Assembly (NCBI GenBank): GCA_963772065.1
Contig: CAVYVZ010000008.1
Span: 434,001-498,000 of the forward strand
Source of the DNA: CAVYVZ01 sp963772065
GTDB taxonomy: Bacteria; Acidobacteriota; Vicinamibacteria; Vicinamibacterales; UBA2999
Reading direction: 5' to 3'
Length of the DNA stretch: 64,000 nucleotides
Position 1 is the stretch's first letter. Each line of letters begins with the position of its first letter. The notes beneath the pieces were generated by a model. That model made no database searches and was not told where the DNA came from. It saw only the letters and a program-made list of their open reading frames with translations. A program made the position numbers and the translations under genes. Shown here one piece after another: positions 53,764 through 63,234 of the stretch.

Positions 53764-55265
53764 CCATCGGGTCGCGCACAGCGGCCCCCGTGTCCTCGCG
53801 CTCGCGTTGACGGTCCTCGCATCCGGCGGCGCCGCCCGCGCCGTCGAACAGCGCCAGGAATCGACGCGATCGTTCGATCGCACGATCGCCGTCACTTCCG
53901 GCCAGACGCTGAGCCTGGAGAACAGACACGGAGACGTCCGCATCACGACGCATGCGAGGCCGGAGCTGCGGCTGCGGGCGAACATCCGCGTGTCGGCGCC
54001 GTCACAGAGCGACGCCGCCGAGTTCGTCGACCGCATCGACATCGAGGTGGCCGAAACCCCGTCGGCCATCATCGTGCGCACCCGCTACCCCGAGCAGCAG
54101 CGACGTACCCGACGCAACCTCTCCTTCTCTGTCGACTACGACGTCCTGATGCCCGAACGCATGCTGCTCCACGCGCGCAACAGCTTCGGGAACACGTCCG
54201 TGGTGGGCCTCAAGTCGGATTCCACCGTCGTCAACGCTCACGGGACGCTGACCGCGTCAGACGGCGGCGGGCGGCAGTCTCTCGAGAATTCGTTTGGCGC
54301 CGTCGATGTGACACGGATGGCCGGCGACGTCACCATCACCGGCGCCAACGGCAACGTTTCGGCCACGACGATCGCGGGGGCCCTGAACGTCACGAACCGG
54401 TTCGGACGCGTGATCGTCGGAGCAGGTACAAGGAACGGCGCTGGTGGCGAACGCGAACGGTCAGGTTGACATCACCGATGCCGGCTCGGCCACCGTGACC
54501 AATTCGTTCGGCGGCGTGACCGTCAAGGACGTGCGCGGCGCCCTGACGGTGACCAACTCGAACGGCAGCGTCACGGCCGCCGGCGTCAAAGGCGGCGCGA
54601 AGGTGACCAGCAGCTTCGCGACGATCGACGTGAGGGACGTCGGCGCCGACATCACGGTCGAGAATGCGAACGGCGCCGTGAAGCTCGCCACCGTGCGCGG
54701 CGCGGCCACCGTGAGGACCAGCTTTGCCGGCATGGAAGTGATCGGCGTCACAGGTACGTTGAATGCGACGAACTCGAACGGGAACGTCCTGCTCCGCGAC
54801 GTCGGCGGCGCGGCGGACATTCGCGGCAGCTTCGGCCGGATCGACGCCGAAGACATGAAGGCCGGCATCCGCGTGACGACCGGCAACGGCGGCGTCCGCA
54901 TCAGCAACGCGCGCGGCCCCGTGATGGTCACGACCACGTTCGGCCCGGTGGAGCTGCGGAACGTCGACGGCAAGGTCGACGTGCGAAATCAGAATGGCGC
55001 GATCGACGCCGCTCCGAACACCAAGCCTCGGCCGTGTCATGACATCACGCTGGAGACGACGTTCTCCCACATTCAGCTCCAGTTGCCCGACGCGGGCTAT
55101 GCCGTGACGGCCCAGACGTCGTTCGGCAAGATACACAGTGACGTTCCCATCACCGCAAGCGGGACGATCGGCGAGGGGCGCCTCTCGGGAACGATTGGCG
55201 GCGGCGGCTGCGCGCTGCGGCTCACCAACACGAACGGCGACATCCGGATCCTGAAACTGCCCTAG
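53753..55265 (+). CDS. Exported DUF4097-like beta-helix protein (one frameshift)
   Basis: About 503 aa after bridging a frame change near 54425. The signal peptide (VLALALTVLASGGAARAVEQ) is followed by a putative-adhesin (DUF4097) domain built of short strand repeats, many with the pattern V-x-N-S/R-F-G or N-x-N-G: LENSFGAVDVTRMAGDVTIT, VTNRFGRVIV, VTNSFGGVTVKDVRGALTVT, and LRLTNTNGDIRIL at the end. AGGAG precedes ATG 53753. It completes the ECF sigma/anti-sigma operon and is probably an envelope protein sensing or responding to stress. Confidence 0.8.
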
Positions 55266-55450
55266 CCAGGGGTCAGGGGTCAGGGGCGAGGGGCGAGGGC
55301 TGTCTCAGGAACCAGGATCCTATGCTTCACAACCATGCCGATTGACGCTTCCCCGCGACAATGCCCACCAGCCCGTTAGGATTGCCCAGCCCCCCCTCTA
55401 GAGCTATAGCCTGAGACAGCCCTCGCCCCTGACCCCTGGCCCTTGGCCCC
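55266..55450. repeat. Inverted repeat with 20-bp exact arms
   Basis: GGGGCGAGGGCTGTCTCAGG at 55290-55309 is the exact reverse complement of 55410-55429. Outside the exact arms, GGGGTCAGG-type short tandem units continue on both sides, with one extra GCGAGG unit on the left. The loop is about 100 bp and holds no gene. It fills the gap between convergent genes and could terminate both, or be a non-autonomous repeat element. Confidence 0.75.
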
Positions 55451-56733
55451 TAGTTAGCGGCCAGAATGGCCGCTGCGATGTAATCGGCGAGGAGCCGGTT
55501 TCCGCGCACTGTGTAGTGGCAGCAGTCGTCGACGTAGACTTGCGATGGCTCGCGATCGAAGAGGCGTGTCGCGTCGATGAACCGCACGCGATTCTTTTGC
55601 CACACGCCGGATGCGGCGTTCTCCAGGAGCACCGGGTACCCCTTCTCGACGCCGTCCTTGAAGGGTGACTGATCGTTCAGCGCCACCCGCGCCTCGTCGG
55701 CGCCGAACCGCCGCTGTGTGTAGTACTGGTTCGGCTGCAGCACGTGGAAGTACGGCACCGACCGTGCCGACAGCAGATCGTTCATCATCGTCGACGCGCT
55801 GACCCACGTCCGCGCGATGTCGCCGAAGAGCTCCGGGTCCGAACGCTCCTTCGTTTTCGGCGTGACGTACAGGACCGAGCTCTCGGATGGATTCGACGGC
55901 AGCCCCGCGAAGACGTAGAGCTCGGCCACGTGCCGGTTCGAGAGGATCCGGAAGTACAGTTCGAGGACCAGGTTCACCGACGCGATCCTGTTCCGGTTGA
56001 TCCGATCGGCGAGCGCGTTCAGCTGACGCTTGTAGCGGCTGATCCGTGCGAGCGACTCGAGCTTGTCGGGCGTCAGCGTCGACTGGTTCACCAGATTGAT
56101 CAGCGGATCGATGTGCATCACGCTCGGCATCGAGACGTCGAGCCCGTGTCGATCGTTCAGACGTCCCAGCGCCACCTCGTTGAAGCCGTCGATGTTGAGG
56201 ACGAGGTCGAACTCCTGCCCGATGGACAGAAAGTAGGCGAGGACGAGCACCTGCTGCGGCTGCTTGTAGCCTTCGTGGCTGAAGCAGAGAGGGGTGACCT
56301 CGCGACCCTTGAAGGCATCCTGCTGCTTCAGGTCCGCGACCAGGCGGTCCATGCCAAGCTGGCAGAACCACACGCCGACCGAACCGCCGAAGACCCCGAT
56401 GATGAACTCGTTGTCGCGCTTCTTCTGGTAGGGGTAGGAGTGTGGCGATACAAATCCGAAATTGTTCGTGACCGAGCGCGACGAAGACTGGTGCTCCAGC
56501 GCCGCAGGCATGCTGAATGGATGACCGGGTCGATGCGTCTGGCCGAAGTAAGGATGCAGCGCATCCGGCGTCAGCCTCTGGTTCTGCGTTTCAGGAATCT
56601 GCGCGTACGGCTTCTGGTGAATGTAAAAGAGGCCGCCGTTCTGAACGTAATAGACGGCAAGCGAGACGACTTCAGCGAGAACGATCAGGACGGCGACGTT
56701 GATCGCAATCGTCGCGATGCTCCGTTTTGACAC
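55450..56733 (-). CDS. Membrane-anchored SGNH/GDSL hydrolase-like protein
   Basis: 427 aa with a GTG start at 56733. An N-terminal transmembrane helix (TIAINVAVLIVLAEVVSLAV) precedes an outer SGNH-type domain: block I is FIIGVFGGSVGVWFCQLG, block III resembles LVLNIDGFNEVALG, and block V is VDDCCHYTVRGNRLLAD with the Asp-x2-His type dyad (D-CCH). Members act on O-acyl groups of polysaccharides or lipids. It stands alone on the minus strand after the inverted repeat. Confidence 0.65.
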   Translation of the reverse strand: MSKRSIATIAINVAVLIVLAEVVSLAVYYVQNGGLFYIHQKPYAQIPETQNQRLTPDALHPYFGQTHRPGHPFSMPAALEHQSSSRSVTNNFGFVSPHSYPYQKKRDNEFIIGVFGGSVGVWFCQLGMDRLVADLKQQDAFKGREVTPLCFSHEGYKQPQQVLVLAYFLSIGQEFDLVLNIDGFNEVALGRLNDRHGLDVSMPSVMHIDPLINLVNQSTLTPDKLESLARISRYKRQLNALADRINRNRIASVNLVLELYFRILSNRHVAELYVFAGLPSNPSESSVLYVTPKTKERSDPELFGDIARTWVSASTMMNDLLSARSVPYFHVLQPNQYYTQRRFGADEARVALNDQSPFKDGVEKGYPVLLENAASGVWQKNRVRFIDATRLFDREPSQVYVDDCCHYTVRGNRLLADYIAAAILAAN

Positions 56734-56922
56734 GCGGGGAATTATCCTGCAATCCGCGTTTTCGGACGGGACTCCACGCCGCTGGATTCCGGTCTCACTC
56801 CATCCCCTGATCTCTCTTGCGATTCCGCGTGTCTAACGCTGCAACGTCGGGTGAGCGATTTGCAGATACGCGCAGAGCCGGCGTTCTGAGTCCCACGCAC
56901 GTCTGAACGTGAGGAGGACGCT

Positions 56923-58785
56923 ATGAGTCGAGCACGCCTGGTTCTGGCGGCGATGGTGGTGTGTGCATGTGGCGGCGCGGCCACGGCACAGACGGTTACG
57001 GCGCCCGAAGGTTGGGTTGTTCTTCCCGTCGACGAGTATCGTGCGCTGCGCGAAAAGGCACTGCCGCCCGACGCGCCGCCGCCGGGACCGCCAGTGGAGG
57101 CCACGCTCACACGCGTCGATTACGAGCTTCGCGTCGAGGGCGATTCCATCGCCGGGCGGGCGCTGTTGACGATCGACGTTCTGCGAGAGGGCTGGGCCCG
57201 CGTTCAGATTCCATCCGGGCTGCTGGTCCGCGATGCGCGGCTCGAGGGCCAACCGCTGCCGCTCGTTGAAGGCCCTCCCCCGCACGTCCTGCTGTCACGG
57301 GCCGGGCGCTCGGTCCTCACGCTCGACATCGTGCTTCGTCTCGACGCCTCCGCGGGAACCGAATCGCTCTCGCTTCCGCCTTCACTAGCGCCCATCTCGC
57401 GCGCCGCATTGGTGCTTCCGCGCGGCGGCGTGGATCTGACGGTAGCGGGCGGCTTCGTCGCCGAGCATACGGAAGCCGCCAACGAAAACCGCTGGATCGC
57501 GTTCGGGCGACCCAATCAGCCGCTCGTGCTGTCCTGGAAGCGCCGGGCCGACGACCGGCGCGCCGAGCAGCCGCTGCGCGTGCGGGCGCGCGTGACCGAG
57601 ATGGTGACATTGGGCGAGGACGCAAGCCAGATGATTGCCACCGTGCGCGTCGAGGTGATCCAGGGCCTTACGCGCGAGATCACCGTCGCGTTGCCGCCGG
57701 GACTCATCGTCAATCAGGTGGACGGCGCTACCGTTGCTGACTGGCAGACTGGTACCGGTACGTTGAACGTTCGCCTGCTGGAGCCGGTGGCGACCGCGGT
57801 GTCCTTCGTCGTGCATGCGGAGGCGCGGTCCACGCGCGACGGCGCGATCGGCGTGCCCCTCGTGAGGGTTCCTTCCGCCGAACGCGAGACCGGCGGGATC
57901 GCCGTCGACGTCGTCGGCGCCGGGGAAATCGGGGCGCCCCAGACCCGCGGGTTCGAGCCCGCCGATCCGTCCGAGCTCGGAGACATCGTGGCCGGGCGTG
58001 AGTCTCCGTCGATGGTCGCGTTCCGCCACAAACCGCTTACGGGCACCGACGTTCGGTCACTCACCGTGAACGTCGTCCGCTACACGCCTCAGCCAGTGCT
58101 CATCGCCAACATCGAAGAGGCGCGATACCGCGCGCTTGCATCCGAGGATGGCCGCCTCCTCGTCCAGGCGAGCTATGCCATTCGAAACAACCAGCGCAGC
58201 TTTCTCAAGGTGACGATGCCTGCTGGTGCCGCCGTGTGGAGCGCAACCGTCGCAGGGCGTCCGATTCGAGCAGGACTCGCCGAATCGGACGCGGTGCTCC
58301 TGCCGCTGGAGAAAGGCCGGGCCACCGAGGAAGCACCGACCTTTGTCGTCGAGTTGACCTACCTGCAGCGGATCGACGCGTGGGACGGCCGGGAACGCGC
58401 CCGCATCGATCTTCCGGCGGTTGACCTGCCGGTGTCGCGCACGGCACTCAACTTTCACTACTCGCCGCGATACCGCATCGAACCGCAGCCGGGTGCCTTC
58501 AGGCTCGATACCGATCCTGGCCCGTTCGCCGAGGCGTTGCAGGCGCCCGCAGCGCCCGCAGCGAACCTGAAAGGGCGAGAGAAGTCTGGCGACCGGGCCG
58601 CAGCCGGCCTGCAGGCGCTCGTCGATCGATTCCGGAACGAACCGGGCGGGCGGACCGTCGTCGGCTCGCTGCCAGTGACCATCGCGTTCCCGGCATTCGG
58701 ACCGTCTATCTTCCTGGCGTCGGAGCTGACGGCAGAGGGACGCGCGCCGTCGGTGGAGCTCGTCATTCGGCGGGCGAGGAGCTGA
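56923..58785 (+). CDS. Large exported beta-rich protein, first of a paralogous pair
   Basis: 620 aa, exported (signal peptide VLAAMVVCACGGAATAQ). It begins its mature part GWVVLPVDEYRALREKAL, then runs as beta-rich domains; conserved blocks are LTRVDYELRVEGDSIAGRAL, VPSAERETGGIAVDVVGAGE, and RSFLKVTMPAGAAVWSATVA, ending in an Ig-like segment. No catalytic motif is recognised. GGAGGA lies upstream of ATG 56923. Only 2 bp separate it from the next gene, which has the same layout, so the two products may form a complex. Confidence 0.75.
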   Translation: MSRARLVLAAMVVCACGGAATAQTVTAPEGWVVLPVDEYRALREKALPPDAPPPGPPVEATLTRVDYELRVEGDSIAGRALLTIDVLREGWARVQIPSGLLVRDARLEGQPLPLVEGPPPHVLLSRAGRSVLTLDIVLRLDASAGTESLSLPPSLAPISRAALVLPRGGVDLTVAGGFVAEHTEAANENRWIAFGRPNQPLVLSWKRRADDRRAEQPLRVRARVTEMVTLGEDASQMIATVRVEVIQGLTREITVALPPGLIVNQVDGATVADWQTGTGTLNVRLLEPVATAVSFVVHAEARSTRDGAIGVPLVRVPSAERETGGIAVDVVGAGEIGAPQTRGFEPADPSELGDIVAGRESPSMVAFRHKPLTGTDVRSLTVNVVRYTPQPVLIANIEEARYRALASEDGRLLVQASYAIRNNQRSFLKVTMPAGAAVWSATVAGRPIRAGLAESDAVLLPLEKGRATEEAPTFVVELTYLQRIDAWDGRERARIDLPAVDLPVSRTALNFHYSPRYRIEPQPGAFRLDTDPGPFAEALQAPAAPAANLKGREKSGDRAAAGLQALVDRFRNEPGGRTVVGSLPVTIAFPAFGPSIFLASELTAEGRAPSVELVIRRARS

Positions 58786-58787
58786 CC

Positions 58788-60698
58788 ATGCCCAGACTCA
58801 CAGCGGCAATCATCGCGACAGCACTCGCCGGGCTTGCTTCGACGGTCTCGGCGCAACAGCCGCGGCCAATTGAAGCGGCTCGCACCGTGACGCTATCGCT
58901 CCCCGAGTACAACCGCCTGATCGACCTCGCGGCGAGGCCGCCGCAGCGGCCAACGCCCCCGCCCATGCCTGCCGTCCTTGCCAGTGCCGATCTCCGTGTC
59001 CGCGTCGATCGCGACACCGCGCGCGGGGTGTTCGGTCTCACCGGCACTGTCTTGCGGTCGGGGGTGAGCCGCGTGACGCTGCTGTCAGGCGCGACGGTGC
59101 TGGAGGCCAGCGCAGCGGGGCGGCCGCTGCCGCTCATTGCAGATGGCAACGCGCACGCAGCGCTGCTGCCCGGGCCCGGCCCGTTTTCGGTCGCGCTCGA
59201 ATGGGGAGCGCCCCTCACGTTCGCTCCCGGCCGGGCGGCGTTCGTCCTGCCGGTACCGCCATCAGGAGCGGCGAGGGCCACCATCGACGTGCCAGGCGAC
59301 CAGGCCGACGTTCGCCTGTCGGCCGGCCTCATCACGCGACGGTCGACGGCTGCCGGTCGCACGATCGTCGAAGCGACGCTCGATCCGGGATCGGCGACCG
59401 AGGTGTGGTGGTCCATGCGCGACAGCGCGCCGGTTGCGGCCGCACGCGAAGCGCGCGTGCTCGGCGACGTGATGACGCTCGTGACGCTCGGCGACTCCGA
59501 CGTGCGAATGGTGGCCCTGGTCGACATGGCGGTCATGCAGGGTGAGCCGCGCACGTTCGAGCTGACGCTGCCCCCGCACTATGAGCTCACGAGCATCTCG
59601 GGAACGTCGCTCGACGCAAGCGAACAGCGCGACCGGGTGGCGGTCGTCACCGTCGCCGATCCGGCCCTGCGGCGCCACCAGTTCCTGGTCAGCCTCGAGC
59701 GGCAGCACGAGGGCGGCTCGTTCGCCCTCGACACGGAGTTCGTCACGCTTCGCGACGTTCAGCGGGAGCGTGGCGAGGTGGCCATCGAAGGCGTCGGGAC
59801 ACTGGAGCTCACCGCTGCCGAACGCGCCGGCATGCATCGCATCGATATACGCGAGCTCAACGAGGCACTGCAGTCCCTCGCGAGGCTTCCGGTGCTCTCC
59901 GCGTTCCGCTATCAGCGCGGCGCCGCTGCGTCTGCCGGATTGTCGCTTCAGGTGAAACGGTTTCCGGACGCGGGTGTGCTCGCGGCTGTCGCCGACCGCG
60001 CCGTCGCCACAACGCTGGTCACGACCGAGGGACGGACGCTGACGGAGATCGCGCTCACCGTGCGGAATCGCGCGCAGCCATTCCTCAAGGTCACCCTTCC
60101 CACCGGTGCCTCGATCGTCTCGGTCGAGGTCGAGGGGCAGGCCGCGAAGCCGGTGCTCGGCGCCGATGGGACACGCGTACCGCTGCTGCGCCCGGGATTT
60201 CGCCCGATGGGACCGTACGCGGTCAGCTTCGTCTATCTGCACGCCGGCGTACCGTTCGCCCGAAAGGGCGACCTGCAGATGACGCTGCCGCGGATGGACA
60301 TCCCGGTCAGCATCGTCGAATGGGAAGTCTTCGCGCCGGAGAGCTATTCCCTCCGCGCGGTCGATGGCAACGTGATCGAATGGCGAGGGAAGAATGCTGG
60401 AACTGGTCTCGGCCCTGGCTTGGGCGGCGGGGTCGCTGGCGGCGTCACTGCGGGGCAGGCGGCCGTAGCGGAAACTATGATCGTCGTGACTGAGTCGCAG
60501 GTGGCTGATAAGCAAGCGGGGCGCGCATACGACCGGCCGCCCGAACCCTCGCAGAACGTCGTCAACCTGCAGCGCCGCGCGGCAGGCGTGCTGCCGGTTC
60601 GAGTGGACGTGCCGCGCGCCGGCACGTCGCATCAGTTCGTGAAGCCGCTGGTCGTGGATCAGGAAGCGACAGTCAGCTTCCGCTACAAGCGGCGGTAA
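58788..60698 (+). CDS. Large exported beta-rich protein, second of a paralogous pair
   Basis: 636 aa, exported (IIATALAGLASTVSAQ). It matches its upstream neighbour in order: VTLSLPEYNRLIDLA, LRVRVDRDTARGVFGLTGTV, VQRERGEVAIEGVGTLEL, and AQPFLKVTLPTGASIVSVEV. The C-terminal part is Gly/Ala-rich (GPGLGGGVAGGVTAGQAAVA) and closes with VRVDVPRAGTSHQFVKPLVV. No known enzyme motif. The 2-bp gap implies co-translation with its paralogue. Function unknown. Confidence 0.75.
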   Translation: MPRLTAAIIATALAGLASTVSAQQPRPIEAARTVTLSLPEYNRLIDLAARPPQRPTPPPMPAVLASADLRVRVDRDTARGVFGLTGTVLRSGVSRVTLLSGATVLEASAAGRPLPLIADGNAHAALLPGPGPFSVALEWGAPLTFAPGRAAFVLPVPPSGAARATIDVPGDQADVRLSAGLITRRSTAAGRTIVEATLDPGSATEVWWSMRDSAPVAAAREARVLGDVMTLVTLGDSDVRMVALVDMAVMQGEPRTFELTLPPHYELTSISGTSLDASEQRDRVAVVTVADPALRRHQFLVSLERQHEGGSFALDTEFVTLRDVQRERGEVAIEGVGTLELTAAERAGMHRIDIRELNEALQSLARLPVLSAFRYQRGAAASAGLSLQVKRFPDAGVLAAVADRAVATTLVTTEGRTLTEIALTVRNRAQPFLKVTLPTGASIVSVEVEGQAAKPVLGADGTRVPLLRPGFRPMGPYAVSFVYLHAGVPFARKGDLQMTLPRMDIPVSIVEWEVFAPESYSLRAVDGNVIEWRGKNAGTGLGPGLGGGVAGGVTAGQAAVAETMIVVTESQVADKQAGRAYDRPPEPSQNVVNLQRRAAGVLPVRVDVPRAGTSHQFVKPLVVDQEATVSFRYKRR

Positions 60699-60725
60699 GA
60701 CCAGGGCCTCGCCGGACGGCCGGCC

Positions 60726-61967
60726 CTAGCTGCGATACGGCTGCCGCCCGACGCCCTGGATCGGAATGTCCTGCGCCTTGAGCACCTCGTGCTGCAGGGC
60801 GTACATGCAGGCGGCGGCGTGATCGATATTGCGCACGAACGCGATCGAGCCCTGCAGGATCGGGGCGAGCCGCTCGCGATCCTGGAGCCGCGCCTTCGGA
60901 TATTCGTGCTCCACGACGAGGTGCGTGTTCGCCACGTCCAGCGGCAGCAGCTCCCGCGCGGCAAGCTGGTGATCGAGCCAGTCGACCGTTCGATTCTGCA
61001 GGTAGGCCAGCGGATCGTGCCGGGCCGTGCCCGGGAGCTCGTGCTCGCAGAGAACGGTCTGCTTCTTCCACGCGTTCACCTGGTCCGCGGGGCGCGGCGA
61101 CGGCGCGCCCTTGTCCCAGTCACCCCGCTGCATCGTCTGGCCGCCGTATCCCCACGCGGTCACGCCTTTGGGATCGATGACCTGGCCCTTCACGTGGAAG
61201 CCGCCGATGAGGAACGCATAGCCGGCATCCTTGAGGTACTGGAAGATCGACCGCGTGTCCTGACCCATGAGGATGGCGTGTGACGGGTCGTAGTGGATCC
61301 GAAACCGGTCGCCGACGCCATGCTTCTCGCACATCCGGTGCAGCGCAATCCATGAGCCCGGCGTGTACGCGATGTTGTTGTGCCACGTGTCGGCGGTCGT
61401 CCACCCCGGCATCGGGCATTGCTCGACGCGGTAGGTGAGCTTCCGCTCGTGCGCCGCCTTGAGCAGCGGGATGAAGTGCTCCTCGAAGTCGAGGAGGTTC
61501 TGATCCATGCTGCGCTGCTGGTTGCGACCGACGAACCCGCACACCGCATCGACGCCGAGCAGCACCGCCGCATCGAACACGCGAAGCATGAAGTCATGCT
61601 TCTGCTTCCTGACGGCTGCGTCGTGGTGCAGCATGTTGTCGAAATATCCAAGGTCCGAGATACCGACGCCGTTGGCCTCGAGCACGGCCCGAACGCGCCG
61701 CGCGCGCGCGGCGTCGAACGGCTTGCGCAGATCCAGCGTATTCGCCACGGGGTCGAGCATCGCCTCGGGCGCGACGTCGGTGACCGTCGGATGCAACGCG
61801 GCCGAAAGCTGGATGTACTCGGCGCCGATGTCGCGCGCGAACTCCACCCACTCCTCGATCGCCCGATCCGGATCGGGGTCGCGTACGTCGCGCGGGGTCA
61901 GCTCCTGGAGCGCCGCGGTCAGCACTCCAACCTTCATGAATTTGGGCTCGAATCGTCGTATCGCCAT
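60726..61967 (-). CDS. Sugar phosphate isomerase/epimerase-family TIM-barrel protein
   Basis: 413 aa. A xylose-isomerase-like AP-endonuclease-2 barrel: EYIQLSAALHPTVTDVAPEA, GVGISDLGYFDNMLHH, VCGFVGRN, and metal ligands in RIHYDPSHAILMGQD and FHVKGQVIDPKG. ATG 61967 lies 5 bp after the upstream dehydrogenase gene; an inner ATG at 61937 (MKVGVLTAALQ) also looks like a family start, so the first ten residues are uncertain. Together with the dehydrogenase it probably serves sugar or inositol catabolism. Confidence 0.85.
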   Translation of the reverse strand: MAIRRFEPKFMKVGVLTAALQELTPRDVRDPDPDRAIEEWVEFARDIGAEYIQLSAALHPTVTDVAPEAMLDPVANTLDLRKPFDAARARRVRAVLEANGVGISDLGYFDNMLHHDAAVRKQKHDFMLRVFDAAVLLGVDAVCGFVGRNQQRSMDQNLLDFEEHFIPLLKAAHERKLTYRVEQCPMPGWTTADTWHNNIAYTPGSWIALHRMCEKHGVGDRFRIHYDPSHAILMGQDTRSIFQYLKDAGYAFLIGGFHVKGQVIDPKGVTAWGYGGQTMQRGDWDKGAPSPRPADQVNAWKKQTVLCEHELPGTARHDPLAYLQNRTVDWLDHQLAARELLPLDVANTHLVVEHEYPKARLQDRERLAPILQGSIAFVRNIDHAAACMYALQHEVLKAQDIPIQGVGRQPYRS

Positions 61968-61972
61968 CAGCG

Positions 61973-63136
61973 TCAGTATGAGACGTCGGTCCAGGCGCCG
62001 CCGCGCTTCGCGCTCGCGAGAATCGACTCGACGATGCAGTTGGCGCGGTAGCCGTCTTCGAATGTCGCAAACGCGGGGGGATGGGGGTCGCCTGCACCCT
62101 TGCCCGCGGCGATGAACCCATAGATATCGCGCATCACGTTGCAGAACGCATCGGCCCACCCCTCCTGATGGCCGCCGGGCAGATGCGCGTAACCCCGCGG
62201 CTCGGCGTCGAGCAGCGACGGATCCTTGTGCAGGAGCTCGTTCGCCTTGTCGCGATGACCGATCCAGAGCTCGTTCTGGTGCTCCTGACGCCACCGGATG
62301 GATGACGTCGTGCCGCAGACCTCGAGGACGACATCGTTCTTGTGGCCGGCGCACACCTGGCCGACATAGAAGGCGCCTTTGGCGCCGCTGTCGAAGCGAA
62401 CCATCACGGACGCGAGGTCCTCGACCTCGATCTCGACCAGCTCGAATGCGTCGGCCGCGCCCGCGGCCTGGAACGCTTCGCGCGCGGCCGTGGGACGTCT
62501 GCGCTTGGGCAGCGTCGTCGTCAGATCGCTCAGAACATGAGTGATGCGAAGGCCGCTGATGTGCTGCGCCAGGTCGCACCAGTGCGATCCGATGTCACCG
62601 ATGGCGGAGGAGGCGCCGCCCTTGTCGGGCTCGAGCCGCCATGAATAATCCGACTCCTTGAGGAGCCAGTCCTGCAGGTAGTGCCCGTGCACGAAGTGAG
62701 GTCGGCCGACGTCGCCTTTCTTCACCGCCACGCGCGCCTGCTGGACGAGTGGATTGCCGCGGTAGTTGAAGGTGACCGCGTGCACGATTCCGGCGCGCGT
62801 GGCGCGGTCGCGCAGGTCCTTCGCTTCAGCCGCCGTCATGGCGAGCGGCTTGTCCGAGACGACGTGCTTCCCCTTCGCGATCGCGGCGGCGTTGACCGGG
62901 TAATGGAGATAGTTCGGCGTGGCGTTGTGCACGACCTGCACATCGGGATCGGCGATGAGCGCTTCGTAACTGCCGTACGCGCGGCGCGCGCCGAGTGCCT
63001 CGGCCTTGCGCGCCGCCGAGGCCTCGCTGCTGCCCGCGACGGCGATCACGTCGACGAATCCAAGGCGGCGCACCGCGTCCACGTGGTGCGGGCCGACGAA
63101 GCCGGCCCCGACAATGCCCATCCCGATACGCTTCAC
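61973..63136 (-). CDS. Gfo/Idh/MocA-family dehydrogenase
   Basis: 387 aa, cytoplasmic. The Rossmann fold starts IGMGIVGAGFVGPHHVDAVR; the family Lys-Pro motif is HVVSDKPLAMTAAEAKDL and the C-terminal sheet shows FNYRGNPLVQQARV, IGDIGSHWCDLAQHI. GTG 63136 was chosen as the first start next to the fold. It diverges from the right-edge isomerase gene and is followed 5 bp on by the TIM-barrel isomerase gene, a common catabolic pair. Confidence 0.88.
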   Translation of the reverse strand: MKRIGMGIVGAGFVGPHHVDAVRRLGFVDVIAVAGSSEASAARKAEALGARRAYGSYEALIADPDVQVVHNATPNYLHYPVNAAAIAKGKHVVSDKPLAMTAAEAKDLRDRATRAGIVHAVTFNYRGNPLVQQARVAVKKGDVGRPHFVHGHYLQDWLLKESDYSWRLEPDKGGASSAIGDIGSHWCDLAQHISGLRITHVLSDLTTTLPKRRRPTAAREAFQAAGAADAFELVEIEVEDLASVMVRFDSGAKGAFYVGQVCAGHKNDVVLEVCGTTSSIRWRQEHQNELWIGHRDKANELLHKDPSLLDAEPRGYAHLPGGHQEGWADAFCNVMRDIYGFIAAGKGAGDPHPPAFATFEDGYRANCIVESILASAKRGGAWTDVSY

Positions 63137-63234
63137 GCGGTCCGTCCGTCCGTACGCACGGGCGTCATCATACCCGGGTCGAGGTTGCGGGTCACCCTTC
63201 ATCCTGCTAGCATCGCCACCACTTGAGGGGGCCC

